From positions 1-26,357 of the forward strand of contig CAJTTS010000048.1 of NCBI GenBank assembly GCA_910579155.1: a stretch of 26,357 nucleotides of DNA, read 5' to 3'. The notes below the pieces were generated by a model. The model searched no databases. It was not told the DNA's origin and worked only from the letters and a program-made list of their open reading frames with translations. The DNA comes from an uncultured Oscillospiraceae bacterium (GTDB lineage: Bacteria; Bacillota_A; Clostridia; Oscillospirales; Oscillospiraceae). Position numbers and translations under genes: made by a program. Positions 24,447 through 26,357 of this stretch are shown here, in pieces; within the stretch, counting starts at the first letter, position 1; every line of letters starts with the position of its first letter.

Positions 24447-25175
24447 ACGCACCGCCTCCCTTCGGAATTGGTGTTTCTGGTGTTAGTCAGGTATGCCTAC
24501 GGCTTCCTCGACTTTCTGTTCACATACAAATCTGCACTGACTATGCCCCTTCGCTCCGCCCGCCTTATTATTGCGGACATCATCGCTACTACGGGCTGCT
24601 GCCCCATGGATTGACGGGTCATTTCCTACCCGCGCGGCGGAGGTGTCACTCCACTTACTTCATAAAGAAGTGCCGTCCATGGTTCCTTTGTTCCCTACGC
24701 TTTAGCTTTCCATATCGGTTTTAGCCCATCCCTTTAGCCCGGCTGCCATCTTTGACTTGTGTGATATTCTGCCAAAGACATTCGACCTAAAATGGTTTTC
24801 TGCCGTTTTCCACACTTTCAAATTTCAACGGCGGCAGCACCCCGCATGGGGGCGGATGGCTGTATTATCATCCTAACCTTTACGAGCCGTACACTCAGGA
24901 CTTATGTCGGTTGCAACCAAACATACTGGACATGACCGATTTATAGCCTCCTGCGGCGTAATACCGTCTCAGATATTGCCTCCGCTCTTCACCGAGCTTC
25001 GCACGTCCCACATGACACTATGGGCGCACGTCGGAGCATTAGAGTTTTGATTACCCGTCACACCGGGGTTAGCAGGTTCTTCCCCTGCCCAATCAAGCAT
25101 AGAGTTCAGATTTCATAGAAATCTGCCTTGTTTTATTGCGTATTTCTACGCAGATTGTCAAGGAACAAAGCGCGC

Positions 25176-25511
25176 GAACGTGAGGTTGATGAGGTCTTTG
25201 ATGTCGGACAGGCCCAGGACAGACGCCATGGCCTGGAATTGTAGTCCTTCATCTTTGTCGAAGCCGTCCAGCCGTTTGGCCAGGTAGTCCAGTTCGTCCA
25301 CGTTGGCGTTCTGGGCCACCAGCCGGTCGAGGATGGGCATACCGATTGGGATTTCCTCCACCCGGCAGTCCTGGGCGGTGGCATCACCGATGCCGATGCC
25401 GTGGAGCAGGTCGATGGTGGAGTCGTACTGGTCGTCCGGGATGGGGAAGGGGATGGTGGCCGCGCCGTATTCCGGGTGGGCCTTGTTGCTGAGTACCGCT
25501 TTGAAATTCAT
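25176..25511 (-). CDS. ArdA-like antirestriction gene, exon 1
   Basis: ATG 25511 follows AAGGACG. The exon encodes 112 residues beginning NFKAVLSNKAHPEYGAATIP, with a helical end (LQFQAMASVLGLSDIKDLINLTF). Without splicing, translation continues six codons into the intron (ARFVP-like end) and stops at 25158-25160. With splicing it joins exon 2 at 22437, so the cell must splice to make this protein. The gene is preceded by a terminator-like leader (25558-25589) and by the DUF6809-like gene. Confidence 0.75.
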
Positions 25512-25557
25512 GTAAATCACGTCCTTCTTCTTTATTGTTTGCGCGGAGTGAGGGGAC

Positions 25558-25589
25558 AAAAAATGCCCCACCTCTGACGAAGCGGGGCA
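25558..25589 (-). terminator. Terminator-like hairpin in the leader of the split ArdA-like gene
   Basis: TGCCCC (25589-25584 on the - strand) pairs with GGGGCA (25569-25564) and is followed by TTTTTTGTCCCC. The T run ends 47 nt before ATG 25511. The 5' arm region CGTGCCCCGCTTC also occurs at the 17.6-kb leader. Confidence 0.75.
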
Positions 25590-25663
25590 CGGTGCTGGGT
25601 AGGTTCACGGGCTTCCCCTGCGGGGCTGCAGCAGTTAATGGTGTGCATGGTGTTCGTCTCCTA

Positions 25664-25966
25664 TCAGCCGGGGTCGACTATCCCTTGGATATCGCCGTCG
25701 TTTTCATCCATACACTCCGCCATCATCCTGACTCCCAGCCGGAAGCCCAGGATGAAGTTTTCACACGCGGTGATGCTGTCGATGTCGTTCTGGGCCTTGA
25801 CCAGCGCGGTGAGAAGGGCCTGCCCAGTCTCATCGAGCTGCTCCGTGAGCTGCTGTTCATAGCGGGTGGCCTTGGCCGCCGCCCGCATCAGATCCGAGTT
25901 GTGGGTCATCTGTCTCTCTGATGGTGTGAGGTTTCCGAAGTAAAAATCTCTCAAAATTTTTCGCAT
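25664..25966 (-). CDS. DUF6809-like small helical protein
   Basis: This 100-residue protein starts at ATG 25966 with AGGAGG 8 nt upstream; the longer frame adds 12 unlikely residues through the ribosome site. It begins MRKILRDFYFGNLTPSERQM, is helical in the middle (ATRYEQQLTEQLDETGQALL) and ends with ENFILGFRLGVRMMAECMDE. This matches the pattern I recall as DUF6809, small proteins common in clostridial mobile elements, of unknown function. It is the first gene of the - strand run inside the window. Confidence 0.75.
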   Translation of the reverse strand: MRKILRDFYFGNLTPSERQMTHNSDLMRAAAKATRYEQQLTEQLDETGQALLTALVKAQNDIDSITACENFILGFRLGVRMMAECMDENDGDIQGIVDPG

Positions 25967-26092
25967 TGCTGCCGCCTCCTTTGCAGCGCCATACAGTACC
26001 ACACCTCATCGGGAAAAGCTATGGGTCCTGCGGCGAATTATCAGTTTGTTATCATTTAGGGCCGCAGCGTCCGGCACCAGGGATCGCGGCAC

Positions 26093-26140
26093 AAAAAAAG
26101 CGCCGACCTTTAGCCCTGGTGACGGGCCAATGGACGGCGC
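26093..26140 (-). terminator. Terminator with nested stems upstream of the DUF6809-like gene
   Basis: GCGCCG (26140-26135 on the - strand) pairs with CGGCGC (26105-26100) and is followed by TTTTTTTGTGCC. The 29-nt loop contains GCCC and GGGC segments able to pair. It lies 127 nt before ATG 25966. Confidence 0.75.
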
Positions 26141-26256
26141 AGAATGCTGTGAAATATTTTGTTGTCTGGGCTGGCGGTCTTTGCGAAAGCCGAGCGCCAA
26201 AAGGTGGGCGTGTGGGTGTGAGTCGGGGCGGTTTGGGAGACTGGCTGGCAAATAGC

Positions 26257-26296
26257 AAAAATTGACGGCCCTCGGATTTTTATGTCCGAGGGCCGT
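26257..26296 (-). terminator. Perfect 12-bp terminator hairpin near the right edge
   Basis: ACGGCCCTCGGA (26296-26285 on the - strand) pairs perfectly with TCCGAGGGCCGT (26276-26265) around an 8-nt loop, followed by CAATTTTTGC. It probably ends a transcript from the right of the window, or acts in the leader of the DUF6809-like gene. Confidence 0.8.
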
Positions 26297-26357
26297 GAGG
26301 ACGTTGAAAACACTGGCTTTGAAGCCCAAATAGCGATTTCATTGTCCATAGGTGGTC

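Larger units (their letters stand above)
22438..25175 (-). mobile_element. Group II intron interrupting the ArdA-like gene
   Basis: The intron is about 2738 nt long, on the same strand as the host gene. Its 5' end is taken as GCGCG (25175-25171), one base from the GUGYG consensus. Its 3' end is domain V, a domain VI stem (TCCGC with GCGGA), then TTACCTATCGCTAT up to 22438. Removing it joins codon TTC (INLTF) to TGC (CCQQATVITDF) in phase 0. Candidate IBS1 (ACGTTC, just before the intron) pairs with GAATGT at 24783-24778, using one G-U pair. Candidate IBS2 (TCAAC, 25189-25185) pairs with GTTGA at 24829-24825. The region 24447-25175 holds domains I-III and no gene; domain IV carries the reverse transcriptase. 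The exact ends are inferred. Confidence 0.88.
25967..26357 (-). other. Long leader/intergenic region with two terminators, no convincing gene
   Basis: Several short frames cross this stretch on both strands, but none has a good start site and all run through the hairpins. It contains two terminator-like stem-loops (listed separately) and, near the DUF6809-like gene, GGTGTGGTA, which also occurs at about 20576-20584 upstream of the small zinc-ribbon gene. The ATG-led frame from 26349 is open but reads through a terminator. Confidence 0.5.

Noticed and set aside
25022..25029. GTGCGCCC as the 5' end of the group II intron
   Set aside because: It fits the consensus better than GCGCG at 25175, but splicing from there leaves exon 1 ending at 25158 with a stop and does not restore the frame. 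It is probably an internal domain I segment.
26006..26349. Short overlapping frames on the - strand at the right edge
   Set aside because: They run through two terminator hairpins, lack good ribosome sites and differ only by frame, so a leader region is more likely.

Overview
The window is a GC-rich (about 60 percent by eye) stretch that looks like the accessory region of an integrative and conjugative element from a gut Clostridia bacterium, of the Oscillospiraceae/Ruminococcaceae type. The evidence is strong AGGAGG ribosome sites, several TTG/GTG starts, a long single-strand run of tightly coupled genes of the kinds carried on such elements (DUF3849-, DUF4314-, YodL-, DUF6809- and ArdA-like), an orphan adenine methylase, a VirB2-like small membrane protein, and a sortase/Cna-B surface module. 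Species and element boundaries cannot be read from the window.

Layout: bases 1-1002 hold the 3' end of a UvrD/PcrA-type helicase gene on the + strand. Everything else is on the - strand and is read from right to left. From the right edge: two stem-loop terminators (26.3 and 26.1 kb), a DUF6809-like gene, and an ArdA-like antirestriction gene split by a 2.7-kb group II intron that carries its own reverse transcriptase (22.4-25.2 kb). Next comes a second ArdA-like gene, then small Cys-rich and hypothetical genes with an LPD-type protein (17.8-20.6 kb), a DUF4314 gene, and a third long ArdA-like gene (14.9-16.7 kb). A winged-helix gene overlaps a D12-class adenine methylase gene, followed by a Cys-rich protein, DUF3849-like and YodL-like genes (11.5-13.4 kb).

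The surface module spans 1-11.5 kb: a single-pass membrane protein, a small acidic protein, a sortase, a secreted stalk-domain plus CHAP/amidase-like protein, a 1925-residue adhesin with a probable thioester domain and about 15 Cna-B domains, a two-pass membrane protein with a Pro-rich stalk, and a VirB2-like protein. The adhesin and sortase probably make a covalent surface fibre. The ArdA-like proteins and the methylase probably protect incoming DNA from restriction.

Main points of interest: (1) the intron lies exactly between codons of the antirestriction gene, with candidate EBS/IBS pairings; (2) two of the three ArdA-like genes carry single-base frameshifts; (3) the adhesin contains a tandem duplication of a three-domain block and ends at LPKTGY with no membrane anchor; (4) a palindromic element of about 90 bp occurs twice, once in frame inside a coding region and once between the arms of a terminator-like leader; (5) terminator hairpins repeatedly sit just upstream of start codons, suggesting attenuation or antitermination; (6) the methylase appears to start at CTG in a CTGA overlap. 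All family names come from recalled sequence features, not from database searches.
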